Assembly: GCA_949152475.1 (NCBI GenBank)
Contig: OX424563.1
Location: forward strand, 22,231,001 to 22,295,000
Reading direction: 5' to 3'
Length of the DNA: 64,000 nucleotides
From: Terebella lapidaria
Taxonomy: Eukaryota; Annelida; Polychaeta; Terebellida; Terebellidae
Shown: positions 35,461 to 50,100 of the stretch, piece after piece
Position numbering within the stretch: position 1 is the stretch's first letter
How the letters are laid out: the number at the start of each line of letters is the position of its first letter
Position numbers and translations under genes: made by a program
Notes under the pieces: model-generated
What the model was told of the DNA's origin: nothing
Seen by the model: only the letters and a program-made list of their open reading frames with translations
The model's database searches: none

Positions 35461-36132
35461 GAATTCATGAATAATTTTTCCTGGTCAATTCCCCATCATT
35501 CGCTGAAATATCGATGGTTGTACGATCGAAATTCCACATAAAATGTAACGGTCATCAGCTGAAATAACCGATTGGAATAGTCTCCCCACCCGTTATACTG
35601 GTGTGACGTCATGAATACTAATTATAATACATAATTAGGTGTTAATTTTGGCGGGAAATAATTTGAATAAATCTTCATAACTTTGAAAACAATTAAGATA
35701 TCAACATGCTGTAAACACCACGTTAATTCATACGATTCACTTTACTAATAAACTTCCTGCTATGACCAGACTCTATCTTTAATGATGGCAATAAAAATAA
35801 CTATCTTGAAATATCAATTCATTCATTTGGTGCAGAGAAAACATTGTAAACGCTAACGGAACGTATCAATTTTATATGATTAATACCACAAAATTTTAAT
35901 GAGAAGTCTAGAATAAGAAATTATTATGAATAAAAACAAAACCAGACAAAATGTCTTTTCCATCAGACATCGTGGTATAATGAAACTACGTTTCGTGCCG
36001 GTAGAATGTTTTGACCCGCGCCCTGATAGGGGGAGAGGGTATTGAATTTTGGTCTGTCCGTTTGTCCCCTTTTTCCATGTTTGTTCGTTTGTATGCCTGC
36101 GCGCATAACACGAAAATTAATGGTCCAATCAG
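35461..36132. repeat. Local duplication, right copy
   Basis: Second copy of 34054-34725 with a few substitutions (for example near 35844 and 36076). It stops at the assembly gap at a point where the left copy continues, so the gap lies inside the repeat. Confidence 0.85.
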
Positions 36133-36332
36133 NNNNNNNNNNNNNNNNNNNNNNNNNNNNNNNNNNNNNNNNNNNNNNNNNNNNNNNNNNNNNNNNNNNN
36201 NNNNNNNNNNNNNNNNNNNNNNNNNNNNNNNNNNNNNNNNNNNNNNNNNNNNNNNNNNNNNNNNNNNNNNNNNNNNNNNNNNNNNNNNNNNNNNNNNNNN
36301 NNNNNNNNNNNNNNNNNNNNNNNNNNNNNNNN
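36133..36332. other. Assembly gap (200 N)
   Basis: Exactly 200 Ns, a conventional placeholder length. The true size and content are unknown. It separates the two halves of the window that hold the 16.2-kb duplicates. Confidence 0.99.
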
Positions 36333-36919
36333 GCTAATATCTTGCTTATTATCAATTTTACAGCTTAGGAATCAATTGTGAACATATAGGAAATGATATA
36401 TTCTGAATATTCTCATGACCTTGAATTTGACCTTTGACCTAAATTTCAAGGCCAGTCATTTTATTCTCAAGGTCAGAATACAAAATGGTTTATATCTCTC
36501 TTATTATCAAATTCACAGCTTAGGGGTCTATAGTGAACATATAGGAAATGATGTATGCTGAATATTTTGGTGATCTAGAATTTGACCTTTGATCCAATTT
36601 TCAAGGTCAGAGAACAAAATGGCTAATATGTCGCTTATTATCATCTTCACAGCTTCGGAATCAATTGCGAATATAGAGGAATGATATATACTGAATCTTT
36701 TCATGAACTTGAACTTTGACCTCATTTTCTAGGTCACATCACCGATCACAGAATGGCTAATATCTCACTTATTATCGACTTTACAGCTTAGGAATTTATT
36801 GTGGACATACTAGAAGTGATATATTTATTGCAAAATTATTTTCAAGGTCACTGGACAAAAGGCTAATATCTAAAATGTATATTGTCCGGTAACCTTTCTT
36901 AGCCCTTGGGCTAATTTTT
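36333..36919 (+). mobile_element. HINE core array and 3' tail (left side lost in gap)
   Basis: About four ~130-bp core units (GCTTAGGAATCAATTGTG, GACCTTTGACCTAAATTTCAAGG). They end in the tail GTCCGGTAACCTTTC plus TTAGCCCTTGGGCTAATTTTT. Confidence 0.75.
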
Positions 36920-38118
36920 AGTTTTTTGATTTTCGCCTTTTTCTGAAAATGGCGGCCATTTTTGACGAAAAATGGCCAATTTTGGACTTTGGCGGCCATT
37001 TTCTCAAAAACTGTCTGATCAGTTTTGAGATTTTTGTTTCAAAAGATTCCCCTTATGTACCTTTATGATGTGTATAAGTTTTGTTGCCCTTGAATCGACG
37101 GTCTCCGAGTGGCGGCCATTTTGAATTTTTGAAGGGTCGGCAAAAAAAATTGTTGTTGCCCCAAATCGCGTTACTATCCATTTTGGGTCATTTCTAATTT
37201 TCACCCTTTTAAAAAAAATTTGGACTTGGAAAATTTTCGACACTTTTTTCCTTCATAATGGGAGCTGCCCAGACTGTACTCATAGAACGCTTGAAGATAG
37301 ACCTTAGATATTGGCACTTTCAAATGGGAAGTCATATATGGCGATTTGTGTTGAGACCTTGAAATTGACCTTCGATGACCTTGAAAGGTCAAAACAGCCA
37401 TTTTTGGGTCGAAAAATGCACAAATTTGCACCTGGTCTGTCTTTTCTCGAAAACTGTCTGATCAGTTTTGAGATTTTTGTTTAAAAAGATTCCTCTTATA
37501 TACCTTCATGACATGTATAAGTTTTGTTGCCCTCGAATCGCCGATCTCCGTGTGGCGGCAATTTTGACTTTTTGATGAGTCGGCGAAAAAAAAATTTTTC
37601 GTCCCAAATCGCATTACTATCCATTTTGGGCCATTTCTAGGCAAAACAAAATTTTCACCCTTTGAAAAGAAATTTCGGCACTTTTTTCCTTCTTAATGGG
37701 AGCTGTCAGGACTGTACTCATAGAACGCTTGAACGCCTCTACAGATGAAATGCTTGTAGATAGAGCTTAAGTTTGCATTATGAACAAATAAGAAGACATA
37801 TATGGCACAACTAATGATGACCTTGAACTTGACGTCAGATTACCTTGAGTGCCAAATGTGTAAATTGACCTGAGCAGCCTAAACGATTCCACCCAGATAT
37901 ATCTTTGTATTATGAACATATAGAATATCAAATGCCGCACACATACATGTAATGGTGACATCGAAGTTCACACGGATGACCTTGATTGGTAAATCTCAAG
38001 GTCATATGTTTACACTGCGAACCTTGATTGGTAAATCTCAAGGTCTGTTACCTGCCAATGCTGCCATGGCCAAACCAAAATTGTCCGGTAACCTATCTTA
38101 GCCTTTGGGCTAATTTTT
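36920..38118 (+). mobile_element. HINE body and tail, headless
   Basis: Starts within the family body (TTTTTTGATTTTCGCC, AAAATGGCGGCCATTTTTG) directly after the previous tail. It has a diverged core with ATGACCTTGAACTTGACGTC motifs, and ends GTCCGGTAACCTATC plus TTAGCCTTTGGGCTAATTTTT. The next head begins at the following base. Confidence 0.72.
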
Positions 38119-38201
38119 AGGTTACCGGACCTTTGGTCCGATAACCTATTGGCATGGCGTTGCGTCCGTCGTCCGTCCGTCCGTCCGTCCGTCCGTCCGT
38201 C
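38119..38201 (+). mobile_element. HINE head flanking duplication copy 2
   Basis: AGGTTACCGGACC, TTT, GGTCCGATAACCT hairpin, then GGCATGGCGTTGCGTCCGTC and an uninterrupted (CCGT)n tract to ~38200. Compared with the head at 12584 it differs in the loop (CTTTGG versus CTATGG), in the second arm (GGTCC versus GGCCC), just after it, and in microsatellite length. Confidence 0.78.
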
Positions 38202-38490
38202 CGGTCGCCCGGCAACGGTTTGTGAGGTACTTTTTGGGTATGACACGTCCTTCTGAGGTATTGAATCCTTATGGGGTATCCTCACAAGGATACTGCACCA
38301 TATCCCCCCTTGTGAGGTTACAGGCATTTTTGGCATGTCGTTGAAATCGACCTTGTGAGGAACCGTCCGTTGACATGTCCAACAGTGTCCAATGTGGTTT
38401 CGTTGCCCGAACCTAGATGGAGCCACGGCTTGCGAGCATACCGTGAACGAGTCATTTCACCAGATTTCACCCAGGGATCGTTCCCGCCAA

Positions 38491-38626
38491 ATCACCCGCG
38501 TGACGTCATATGGCGCGTCAATTTTCGTCCAATCCTATGCGCGTATTACTCTGAGCATGCGCAGTGACGCGCAAAAGACAGAGATGAGAACATGTCCGTC
38601 GGTCAAGATAGCGGTGTGTTTGTGCA
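38491..38626 (+). promoter_or_regulatory. Probable promoter and noncoding first exon of gene B2
   Basis: Same CRE, CCAAT and NRF1-type motifs as copy 1. Two extra bases (GT) lie just before the donor at 38627. They change the uORF from ATG at 38592: it now reads GVFVQ and stops at the splice junction instead of staying open to it. Confidence 0.55.
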
Positions 38627-39917
38627 GTAAGTGCTTGATTTAAACGTATAGATGACTGCTAATTTGTCACTGTTGGTCAGGACTGTTATAGAGCAGCTAT
38701 CGTGGCGTTAAAATATGGGGTAGACATAGACGCAGTGATGAAATGATCTGCACGATCCGCCACTCGGATCGGGGCAGCAAGTTGTCAGTTCAGGCTGCCA
38801 AGATCATGAAAAAGACGAAAATGTAAAAAAAATCAGACATGCTAGAATGATCGCAGATAGGGTATTAATCCTACAGATTCTCCCAAATCGGAGTTAGTAA
38901 CACATGCATGGATAGTTCTAAAAACCTGCAATGTCTGGCGTGCTCCGTCGACTCGAGTCGAGTCATCAGACTGAGAGACCCCCCCCCACCCCGCCGATTG
39001 CCAGTGATTGCTGACTGACTCGGCCCAGTCGGCGTCTCTCAGTCTCGGGACCAGCGCAGCGAGGAGAAACCGTAGTGATCACTGATAAGTTTTTGGAGCA
39101 CCTGTCGAATTTTTGGGAGATCATAACGCCCTCAATGTAAAGTCTAGCATTGTTTAACACGGGGAACAGAACTGATATTTGCCCACTACAGTAGATCTAC
39201 TAGAGTCTAGGCACTAGAACTATTTGACAGTTAAGCCAAATTTTTTTCGGCATATTTTTTTTTTAGCCATGGACGAGTATTGAAGTGGTTCACTCAAAAT
39301 TGTGTGAAAAGGAACATCAGTTGGAAATCAATTCGATTTGAAGACATGAAATGAGCGATAATGGATGATAAACACTCACCGTGGGCGTGGGTGTAGACTA
39401 GAAGTCTACTGCATGGGCTCTCAGCCCAGTTCAACCGCGGACCCATTTCAACCGCTCTATACAAACCTATACAACACACGGAATAAGCGGCCTCTGTTTT
39501 TAGTGTGCGGTCGAATGGGGGCGCGGTTGAATCGGGCATACCCCCTGTAGGATCTAGTGGAAATTGGAAATGGACTAGATGAAAATCCGGATTTATTGAC
39601 ACCAAATCTTGCCTGGGAAAAATTTCAAAGTAATAGATCTACTGAATAAAATTACAGCCACGAGGAAATCAAGGAAGGGCTCAGGGGCATCTTTCAGTTC
39701 ACATTGTAGGTAGCTGTCAATTACATCAAAGTTCTGTCATTGTATGGGATCTGTCATTGTATACGCGACTCGGTCGCGCTCACGACCCGGCCGCCCATGA
39801 TAAGGAGTTGGGATATCCGGAAAAAGGCCAAGTGTGTAGTGTTGGGAATCGGTTGGGAATTTGAAATCAATCATCGGAATAATTCATCCAATCAATCATC
39901 GATGAACGATTATATAA

Positions 39918-41029
39918 TAGGGCCAGAACAAGTACTCGAGTACTCGGTTACGAGTCGAGTTTCGTCACAAACCGAGTTTCAAATCCATAACCGAGTACTC
40001 GTGAAAATAATTTCAAATAAGACATGGGGTATAAATTCGTTAATAAACGATATATTTTCCATTAATTTGTGAACATATAGCATAGTAAAGTTATATAGAG
40101 TAATCCATACAGTTTTCGGACACTTAAGGTTAAATCTCAATAATGACTGTAGAGAAAAATACCAGATGATTTATTATACATGCAACGGCATATGCACGTA
40201 AATGTGGTAAAAGTTATAAAGTCGTATGGAAATATTATTTTGTCCTGACTTCGATATTGGTGAATTATGAACTGTGAGTTCAAGGGACAGTAATCGGACA
40301 CCCCAGACAGAAATCGGACACCTTCTGTGTCTTTAAGAATAATAACTATATCATTATAATTTTAGGCTATATACATGAAGCTGTCAGTCGGTAGTTGTTG
40401 CAAGGCTAAAGATCAGTTATGAAAGAAAATTACGCAGCCCTGAGGACAGGAAGATCATATAGAGTACACTAGACAGTTTTCGGACACTAACACTAACAGG
40501 GAAGCTAACATTGTGGAACTTATCAAACTAGATACCTTTGCTAACACTTCGCAGAAATTTCTTCAAACCAGCAAAGACCACAGACACTTGGCTCGTTTCA
40601 GTGCTGGAGAAAATTTGTTTGCGACATAATAACTGACATAGAAAATTGGTGGTAAATCATGAAGTGTCCGATTTCTGGTGGTGTCCGAAAATAGGCTGGA
40701 TTACTCTATACACCAATTCCGTCTTGAATTTATATTTTTGAGTGAAATGACATTGACACTTGATCACTGATATGAAATGTTTGCACTTTGCCGCTTTGTT
40801 ACAACTCGCAACTGGTAAACAAGTTCCTGGAAATTCCAGAAATCACAATGACGAGCGCCACCTGGCGAATTAACGGAATAATATTAGACTACCACATTCC
40901 CCCGCGTTTCCCGCCAGGCCATTTCTTATCGGACTTATCCTGTTATAATTAATACCGAGTACTCGGTTACGAGTCGGTTCAAGCATGGCGAGTACTCGGG
41001 TCAGAAAATATTGACTTGTTTTAGCCCTA
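39918..41029. mobile_element. hAT-type MITE, duplication copy 2
   Basis: Copy of the 14375 element with the same TTATATAA flanks. The nested Tc1-like MITE is at 40098-40706. Confidence 0.85.
40098..40706. mobile_element. Tc1/mariner-like MITE, duplication copy 2
   Basis: Copy of the 14555 element with the same TIRs and TA flanks, so both insertions predate the duplication. Confidence 0.72.
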
Positions 41030-41512
41030 TTATATAATGATTGCTCGGTCATAGAGTTGTCTCGTTGATCATTCATGATTGCTCAAAGATTTAGCACTGT
41101 CCATCTGACGAAATTTTCCGATTTATAAACCAATTTAAATTTATTATGGAACGCCAGTTGACAACTGCATGCGACTTACGATTTGGCTTCATTGCCCCCT
41201 TGTATAGATGCACAGTATTCAGCAGTTAGATTGGCTAAAATACATGGAATCACGGTAGTTTGTACCAATTGGGTGTCGTATGCTGGGGGAAACACCGGCC
41301 TGGTGGTAACAAAATTGAAAATGTTTTAATTCCATTGCTTTCATGGTCTCGAATTCACAGAAAATATCAATTTCTGCACCTTGGTTTATCCCTAATCTTG
41401 TTTACCCAGCCACTCCTATTGCACGGATAATATACACTCATGGCATTCAAGTCGAAGTGAAAAACTTGTCTCGCCAGATTTTCATGCTATTTCTTGAGTA
41501 GTCTACATGTCT

Positions 41513-43170
41513 GGTTGATACAGTCCTTGTGGAGTAGTGTCCAACTGTATATTGGTACAGTCCTGCAGTCCTTGTGGGTTAGTGTCCAACTGTGGATAGA
41601 TACAGTCCTTGTGCGGTAGTGTCCAACTGTAGATAGATACAGTCCTTGTGGGGTAGTGTCCAACTGTAGATAGATACAGTCCTTGTGGGGTAGTGTCCAA
41701 CTGTAGATTGATACAGTCCTTGTGGGGTAGTGTCCAACTGTAGATTGATACAGTCCTTGTGGGGTAGTGTCCAACTGTAGGTTGATACAGTCCTTGTGGG
41801 GTAGTGTCCAACTATAGATTGATACAGTCCTTGTGGGGTAGTGTCCAACTGTAGGTTGATACAGTCCTTGTGGGGTAGTGTCCAACTGTAAGTTGATACA
41901 GTCCTTGTGGGGTAGTGTCCAACTGCAGATTGACACAGTCCTTGTGGGGTAGTGTCCAACTGTAGATTGATACAGTCCTTGTGGGGTAGTGTCCAACTGC
42001 AGATTGACACAGTCCTTGTGGGGTAGTGTCCAACTGTAGATTGATACAGTCCTTGTGGGGTAGTGTCCAACTGTAGGTTGACACAGTCCTTGTGGGGTAG
42101 TGTCCATCTGTAGGTTGATACAGTCCTTGTGGGGTAGTGTCCAACTGTAGATTGATACAGTCCTTGTGGGGTAGTGTCCAACTGTAGATTGATACAGTCG
42201 TTGTGGGGTAGTGTCCAACTATAGATTGATACAGTCCTTGTGGGGTTGTGTCCAACTGTAGATTGATACAGTCCTTGTGGGGTAGTGTCCAACTGTAGGT
42301 TGCCACAGTCCTTGTGGGGTAGTGTTCAACTGTAGGTTGACACAGTCCTTGTGGGGTAGTGTCCAACTGTCGATTGATACAGTCCTTGTGGGGTAGTGTC
42401 CAACTATAGATTGATACAGTCCTTGTGGGGTAGTGTCCAACTGTAGATTGATACAGTCCTTGTGGGGTAGTGTCCAACTGTAGATTGATACAGTCCTTGT
42501 GGGGTAGTGTCCAACTGTAAGTTGATACAGTCCTTGTGGGGTAGTGTCCAACTGCAGATTGACACAGTCCTTGTGGGGTAGTGTCCAACTGTAGATTGAT
42601 ACAGTCCTTGTGGGGTAGTGTCCAACTGCAGATTGACACAGTCCTTGTGGGGTAGTGTCCAACTGTAGATTGATACAGTCCTTGTGGGGTAGTGTCCAAC
42701 TGTAGGTTGACACAGTCCTTGTGGGGTAGTGTCCATCTGTAGGTTGATACAGTCCTTGTGGGGTAGTGTCCAACTGTAGATTGATACAGTCCTTGTGGGG
42801 TAGTGTCCAACTGTAGATTGATACAGTCGTTGTGGGGTAGTGTCCAACTATAGATTGATACAGTCCTTGTGGGGTTGTGTCCAACTGTAGATTGATACAG
42901 TCCTTGTGGGGTAGTGTCCAACTGTAGGTTGCCACAGTCCTTGTGGGGTAGTGTTCAACTGTAGGTTGACACAGTCCTTGTGGGGTAGTGTCCAACTGCA
43001 GATTGACACAGTCCTTGTGGGGTAGTGTCCAACTGTAGGTTGATACAGTCCTTGTGGGGTAGTGTCCAACTGTAGGTTGACACAGTCCTTGTGGGGTAGT
43101 GTCCAACTGCAGATTGACACAGTCCTTGTGGGGTAGTGTCCAACTGTAGGTTGCCACAGTCCTTGTGTCC
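41513..43170. repeat. 37-bp minisatellite, duplication copy 2
   Basis: Same unit, same variants and same 629-bp higher-order pattern as 15970-17627. I saw no difference in unit number, which for a minisatellite points to a very recent duplication or an assembly duplicate. Confidence 0.9.
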
Positions 43171-44154
43171 ATATTATGTCAAAACTTCAAATGGAGGAAG
43201 CTTGTTACTAGTATGTCCTGTCGTGTTAAACTTTGAATATAAATTTCAAGCTTTCATCTTTCAAAGGCTAATTCCTGTTTCCTTTCAGAGAGGACGAACC
43301 CCCTAAAGTGCTTATTTCATTTTACTTTGAACACGAGTTTGTGGGGGCCCTGCATTTTTGTCAAAATTATGACCTAATTGTCACTGATATCAACTTTCTT
43401 GGATTCAACTCCATAGTGTTTTTTTATGAAACAGATTTTCTCATATTTTATGGGTGGGCACACCACAGGTTTATTCTGAAGTACCTTTTTTGGTTAGAAT
43501 CATAATTGGATATTTGGATATGGTAAGTAGCTTCTAGCTTGCTATGGTAAGTAGCTTCTAGCTTGCATACTTGTTTGTTTTACCTTTGGAATTATATGTA
43601 TGAATAATATGTTGGTATTCTGCTAGTGTTTTCAAAATGTGAATTTACTAATATGCTGATCATTAACCAAATTTGAACACCGCATGTTCAGATTTGCTAC
43701 TAGTATATCAAGGCTTGAGGTTATAAAACGTAATAACTAACGTATGAATTTGATGTAGAAAATTCAGAAATGTAAAAGATTTCTAGGCTGCTGGTGCAAG
43801 ATTAAATTTAGCTATGAAAGTATGTTCAGTGATTTAAATTTGTTGTATCATTTGCTAGTCGATTTAAATTTGATTACTGATTTTTGTTTTAAAGGAAGGA
43901 TAGTGAGGGACTACAATGTCAATGATAAATTCCGGTTGCGAAACTCAGGTTGCGTACATTTGGGCTGTAGGTCTATATAATCAGATAATGTAATTTGACT
44001 CACTGTACACCCACTATGCATTGTATCCCCCGAACGAGTTGGTGGAGTTGTACCTGCATCTGCATCTGGTGGAATTGTACCTGCATCTGATGTATAATCC
44101 ATAAATCTTTGCTTTGTCTTTACAGCTTCACATTGACCATATCAAGTTAGCGCC

Positions 44155-47100
44155 ATGGACATGATGGACACTTTGGAAGGTTTGTTTTGAAATGAAGCAG
44201 TTATAATTATAACTTATAATTATCTAGCGATAGACGCATGTAAAGTTGTGATGTTAAAGTTTTTGTCCCCCGGAGGGGGGACATATAGTTGTGAGGTTGT
44301 TCCCGCGAGGCGTGAGGCGCCAGGCGTGAGCCACCGAGCTTGTACACTCTCTAAGAGGAAGAGATATCTTTACGAATGTTTTGTCCTGAACTCAGCCGAC
44401 AATCTTACGCTTTTAAGATGGCGACCACAATTCCACAATTTGCACAAATTGAATGTATCAGCAATCACTGATGTTGGCGGTCCGGGGGAGTCGGGGGGAC
44501 ACTGGTTGCACTGCCTCTAGTTACTTCTAGTGGGAACAAAAACTTTTCCAATCTACATTTCAGGACAGCTGCTCTGGTGTCCGCTACCAGGAACCGGGAC
44601 CATGTGTTGGCCAGTGCTATGCACTGAAGATTATGGAACACTTCTGGATGTATATTGTCATTCTGACAATGCAGAGTAAGTACATCTAGCAAGACATATT
44701 TAGAAATTTGTAGTGGTGGAAAAAATATATATTTTATATATGACATTAATGCATAGTAATGCAATACTTTTGATCCAATGAAAAAATCCACTAATTTATG
44801 GAATGTTACATGATGTACACACTGAAATTGTGGTATGTATCAGATTCACTGTGAAGAAAGAAAAGGCTGTACAGTTAGTGAAAAATATGGAATTCATCCA
44901 AAAAGGCAAAGGTATCAACTAGCAGCAGTGTTTATTGATAAGCCACAATGACAGTTGGTTTCCTGCTGTTTTGTTCTTGTTAGGGCATTTTGGCACGAAA
45001 TGTCCTTATTTTGTTTCAGGTTTTACTTTCCACCGTTGGATTCCGCATGATAACTTGAATTTGGCTGAACCGATTGTTGTAAAATTTCACGACTGATCAC
45101 AAATGTCATGAGGGAGACCCTTATTGCCTTTTGTTGTAGAGTGAAAATGACCTGGCATATTTTCATACCCGTGGCCTTAGACGAATATGCCTTAGAAGTT
45201 GGGCTGGAATTTATTTTGCCGAGTCAATTTTTTTAAATTTTCAGCCATATCTGATGTATCTTGGAAACTATAGAGCCTAACCTATCTATCTTTTTTAGAC
45301 CGATTGAAGGCAAGACCACATACGTTGAGAGCCTTTATACAGGATGTTGCATGGGCACAGACTTCGCTAGCTGAGAGGCAGTCTGCAGAGGTTCGTGATG
45401 ATTTTTTTCTGCACATCTTTGTAACGTTGTGTATGGTGCACGTAGACTAACAAACATATCCCATGATTGTCATGGTTCAGGCCGGGGCGGACGTAGCTCA
45501 GGACCAGCCACTGGCCGAGGCTGACGTAGCTCAGGACCAGCCACAGGCCGAGGCGGACGAGGCTCAAGACCAGCCACAGGCCGAGACGGACGTGACTCAG
45601 GACCAGCCACAGGCCGAGGCGGACGTAGCTAAGGACCAGCCACAGGCCGAGGCGGACGTAGCTCAGGACCAGCCACAGGCCGAGGCAGACGACCAGCCAC
45701 AGGCCGAGGCAGACGTGGCTCAGGAACAGCCTAAGGCCGAGACGGTTTGTGATGAAATATTTCTGCATATCTCTGTAAATTTGTGCTTCGTGCAAGTACA
45801 CATAGACTACCACACATACCCTATCATTCCAGGTCGAGATGGAAGTCACTCAGGACCAGCCACAGGCCAAGGCGGACGTAGCTAAGGACCAGCCACAGGC
45901 CGAGGCGGACGTAGCTCAGGACCAGCCACAGGCCGAGGCAGACGTGGCTCAGGAACAGCCTCAGGCCGAGGCGGACGTAGCTCAGGACCAGCCACAGGCC
46001 GAGGCGGACGTAGCTAAGGACCAGCCACAGGCCGAGATGGACGTAGCTCAGGACCAGCAACAGGCCGAGGCGGACTTCGCCCAGGACCAGCCACAGGCCG
46101 AGAAGGTTTGTAACGAAATATTTCTGCACATCTCTGTAAATTTGTGCTTGGTGCAAGTACACGTAGACTAGCACACATACCCCCATGATTATCATTCCAG
46201 GCCGAGGCGGACGTAGCTCAGGACCAGCCACAGGCCGAGGCGGACGTGGCTCAGGACCAGCCACAGGCCGAGACGGACGTGGCTCAGGACCAGCCACAGG
46301 CCGAGGCGGACGTGGCTCAGGACCAGCCATTGGCCGAGGCTGACGTAGCTCAGGACCAGCCACAGGCCGAGGCGGACGAGGCTCAGGACCAGCCACAGGC
46401 CGAGACGGACGTGGCTCAGGACCACCCACAGGCCGAGGCAGACGTGGCTCAGGACCAGCCACAGGCCGAGGCGGACGTGGCTCAGGACCAGCCACAGGCC
46501 GAGACGGACGTGGCTCAGGACCAGCCACAGACCGAGGCGGACGTGGCTCAGGACCAGCCACAGGCCGAGGCAGACGTGGCTCAGGACCAGCCACAGGCCG
46601 AGGCGGACGTAGCTCAGGACCAGTCACAGGCCGAGGCGGACGTGGCTCAGGACCAGCCACAGGCCGAGACGGACGTGGCTCAGGACCAGCCACAGGCCGA
46701 GACGGTTCGTGATGAAATATTTCTGCATATCTCTGTAAATTTGTGCCTCGTGCAAGTACACATAGACTACCACACATACCCTATCATTCCAGGTCGAGAT
46801 GGAAGTCACTCAGGACCAACCACAGGCCGAGACGGACGTGGCTCAGGACCAGCCACAGACCGAGGCGGACGTGGCTCAGGACCAGCCACAGGCCGAGGCA
46901 GACGTAGCTCAGGACCAGCCACAGGCCGAGACGGACGTGGCTCAGGACCAGCCACAGGCCGAGGCGGACGTGGCTCAGGACCAGCCACAGGCCGAGGCGG
47001 ACGTAGCTCAGGACCAGTCACAGGCCGAGGCGGACGTGGCTCAGGACCAGCCACAGGCCGAGACGGACGTGGCTCAGGACCAGCCACAGGCCGAGACGGT

Positions 47101-50100
47101 TCGTGATGAAATATTTCTGCATATCTCTGTAAATTTGTGCCTCGTGCAAGTACACATAGACTACCACACATACCCTATCATTCCAGGTCGAGATGGAAGT
47201 CACTCAGGACCAGCCACAGGCCGAGGCGGACGTGGCTCATGACCAGCCACAGGCCGAGACGGTTTGTGATGAAATATTTCTGCACATCTCTGTAATGTTG
47301 TTCGTGGTGCAAGTACACGTAGACTACCACACATATCCTATCATTCCAGGTCGAGATGGAAGTCACTCAGGACCAGCCACAGGCCGAGGCGGACGTGGCT
47401 CATGACCAGCCACAGGCCGAGACGGTTTGTGATGAAATATTTCTGCACATCTCTGTAATGTTGTTCGTGGTGCAAGTACACGTAGACTAGCACACATACC
47501 CCTATGATTCATTCCAGGTCGAGATGGAAGTCACTCAGGACCAACCACAGGCCGATGCTAATAGATCTACAAAGATGGTGGACCGTGGTAGGTCTCGAAA
47601 ACGTACACTTGACCATAGGAGAAGGTCCAGAAACAGAAATAAGCAGATGGCTCGTAAAAAACCAAGAACTCGAGATCAGTTTAATTCTGATGACATCGTT
47701 GAAGACAGTGATTCAAGTGGCAGTTCAGTTAACTCAGTTCCGCGCATATCACTCCACATGAAGGGATCCAAGAATGGAGAAACGGGAGACGAGCCTAATT
47801 CTGATGATGATGGAGACAGCGAATCTAGTGGCAGTCCGCACGTATCACTCCACACGAATGGAACCAAGACTGGTGAAGAGACAGATAGTAGTATGGGCAG
47901 TGATAATGAATCCGAAGGTGATGCAAATCGTGATGTGGTCGCACCAGCAAGAAGCGGATATGTCCATGATGTAACATACCCTGACATTTTCGTGTCTGCT
48001 GTAAGGAAAGAAAACGGCAAACGCATTTTTAACAGTAGACACTGCTGCCTTTTCTGCTCGAAAGTTGTCAGTAATTTTTCGAAGCATCTCATTGGTCAGC
48101 ATGATGATGAACCTGAGGTGGCTCGGCTGTTGGCACTTGGAAAACGTAGCAAGCATCGAAAGCAAGCCATAGAATGTCTCCGTAATAAAGGGAATGATCT
48201 CAACAACACCAAGGTCTTGAAAAGAAGGAAGGGAGAGGTATTCCTTGTCAGAAGAAGTACAGGAAGTACGTTTGATATAGGACTATACGGAAGCTGTGCC
48301 AACTGCTTCGGCTGGTACGCCCTCGCTGACATCGCCAAACATAATCGATACAGATGTGTTATGAAGGGAGACGTGAAATATAAGAAGGGCGAGCTTGTGT
48401 ACATTGCCGAGTCACGGAAAGCACCCCAGAATACCAGCAAGATGGATGACAAAATACTTGGAAAGATGTTCGCACACATGCGTACGGACAAGGTCACAAG
48501 GGTCATCAAATCAGATATACTTCTAAAAAAACTAGCCACTTTCTGGTATAGAAAGTGCATCCGGAACAAATCGAAAAGAGTTAGGTATTCTTCACAGAGA
48601 GTCCGGGCTTCATCGAATCTTCTGATTAAGGCACGAGACCTTTACAAAGAAGACGACGACAGAGCAGAACAGGCCATAACAGATATGCCCTCGATGCTGA
48701 AACCTTCTCACTTCGATACGGTAGTGGAAGCTGCCTTGCAAAACAGTCACAAAGGTGACGACTATGATTACCTTGAAGAAGATCTCCGACATCCGAGTGT
48801 TGCTCTCAAGCTAGGCTTTGACATCGAACGTTTATGCACTTTCAAGATCTCCTATGGTATGACGAGTGGTGACGAAAAAACTGTAACGGAAGGAAAGTGC
48901 TTCTTGCAGATGATGAAGACAGACTGGAAGCCCAGAGTGACATCTTTATGCCAGTCCCTGCTGGAGGAAAGAAAGTTCAACAAGGTTGTGAAGCTTCCCA
49001 CACCTAGCGACTGTGCAAAGTTTACTACATACCTCAAGTCCAAACTGCTACATTTAGATGACAAGATGTCGTTTGCGGAAATCGCAGAATATACAATTGC
49101 AAGACTAGTAACATACAACAAGAGGAGACCAGGGGAGCTTGAGGGAGCCAGGTAAGTCTATTACACAAATGTGAAATCATTTTATAAGCCGAACAAGATA
49201 GCATGATGCTAGACTTTTGATAGAGTAATCTAATATTAAAAACTTTAATCTATTTTATTTTTCAGGATAAATAACTGGAAACAGAGAGACAATCATGATG
49301 AACTCATCAATGAGGTAGACCTAACAAATGTAGAAAAACAGTTAGTCACTGACCAAGACGTCTTCATTGTAAGAGGAAAGTTTGGACGGGGAGTGCCTAT
49401 TATTGTACCAAAGGACACGAAAGCAGCGATGGCTTTCCTATGTGATGTCGACAATCGAACAAAAGCACGCATCAATGAGGACAACCCATACATTTTCCCT
49501 ACATCAGGTAGAATAGTATCATTTGAATAGTTAATACTTAATTTGTGTGTGTACTGGCAATTTTGAAGTTATATAAATTGTGTGTATTAAATGACAATTT
49601 TGCAGGTGAATATCCAATGAGAGCAGGTGAAGTTCTACACAAAGTAGCATCCAATGCAGAAGTGAATCTTAACTTCCCGGTGTTGATGAAATCTACTCTT
49701 TTACGAAAAACATTAGCGACATCTGTACAGGTGGGTAGATTTTTATGACATTGAGACACAGATATATAGTAAAAAAGCCCTGATGCTGTTATCTCGCATA
49801 TATCCTCTGATGAATTTTTGCAGACCCTTGACCTACCGGACAATCACATGGAGTATCTCATCAGACACCTGGGTCACACGTTGCGTGTTCATGAAACACA
49901 TTATCGCCAAACATCCGGGATCATTGAGAGGGCAAAGATCGCAAAGCTTCTTATAGCGTCTGAGTATGGTGTCCTAGGGAAGTTCAAGGGAAACAACCTG
50001 GACAACATTGATATATCTGGTAAGATGTCCGGTTACACAATAATATACTCAATATTACCCTTACTTTTTATCATGCATGTACTACAAACTAACTTTTGAA

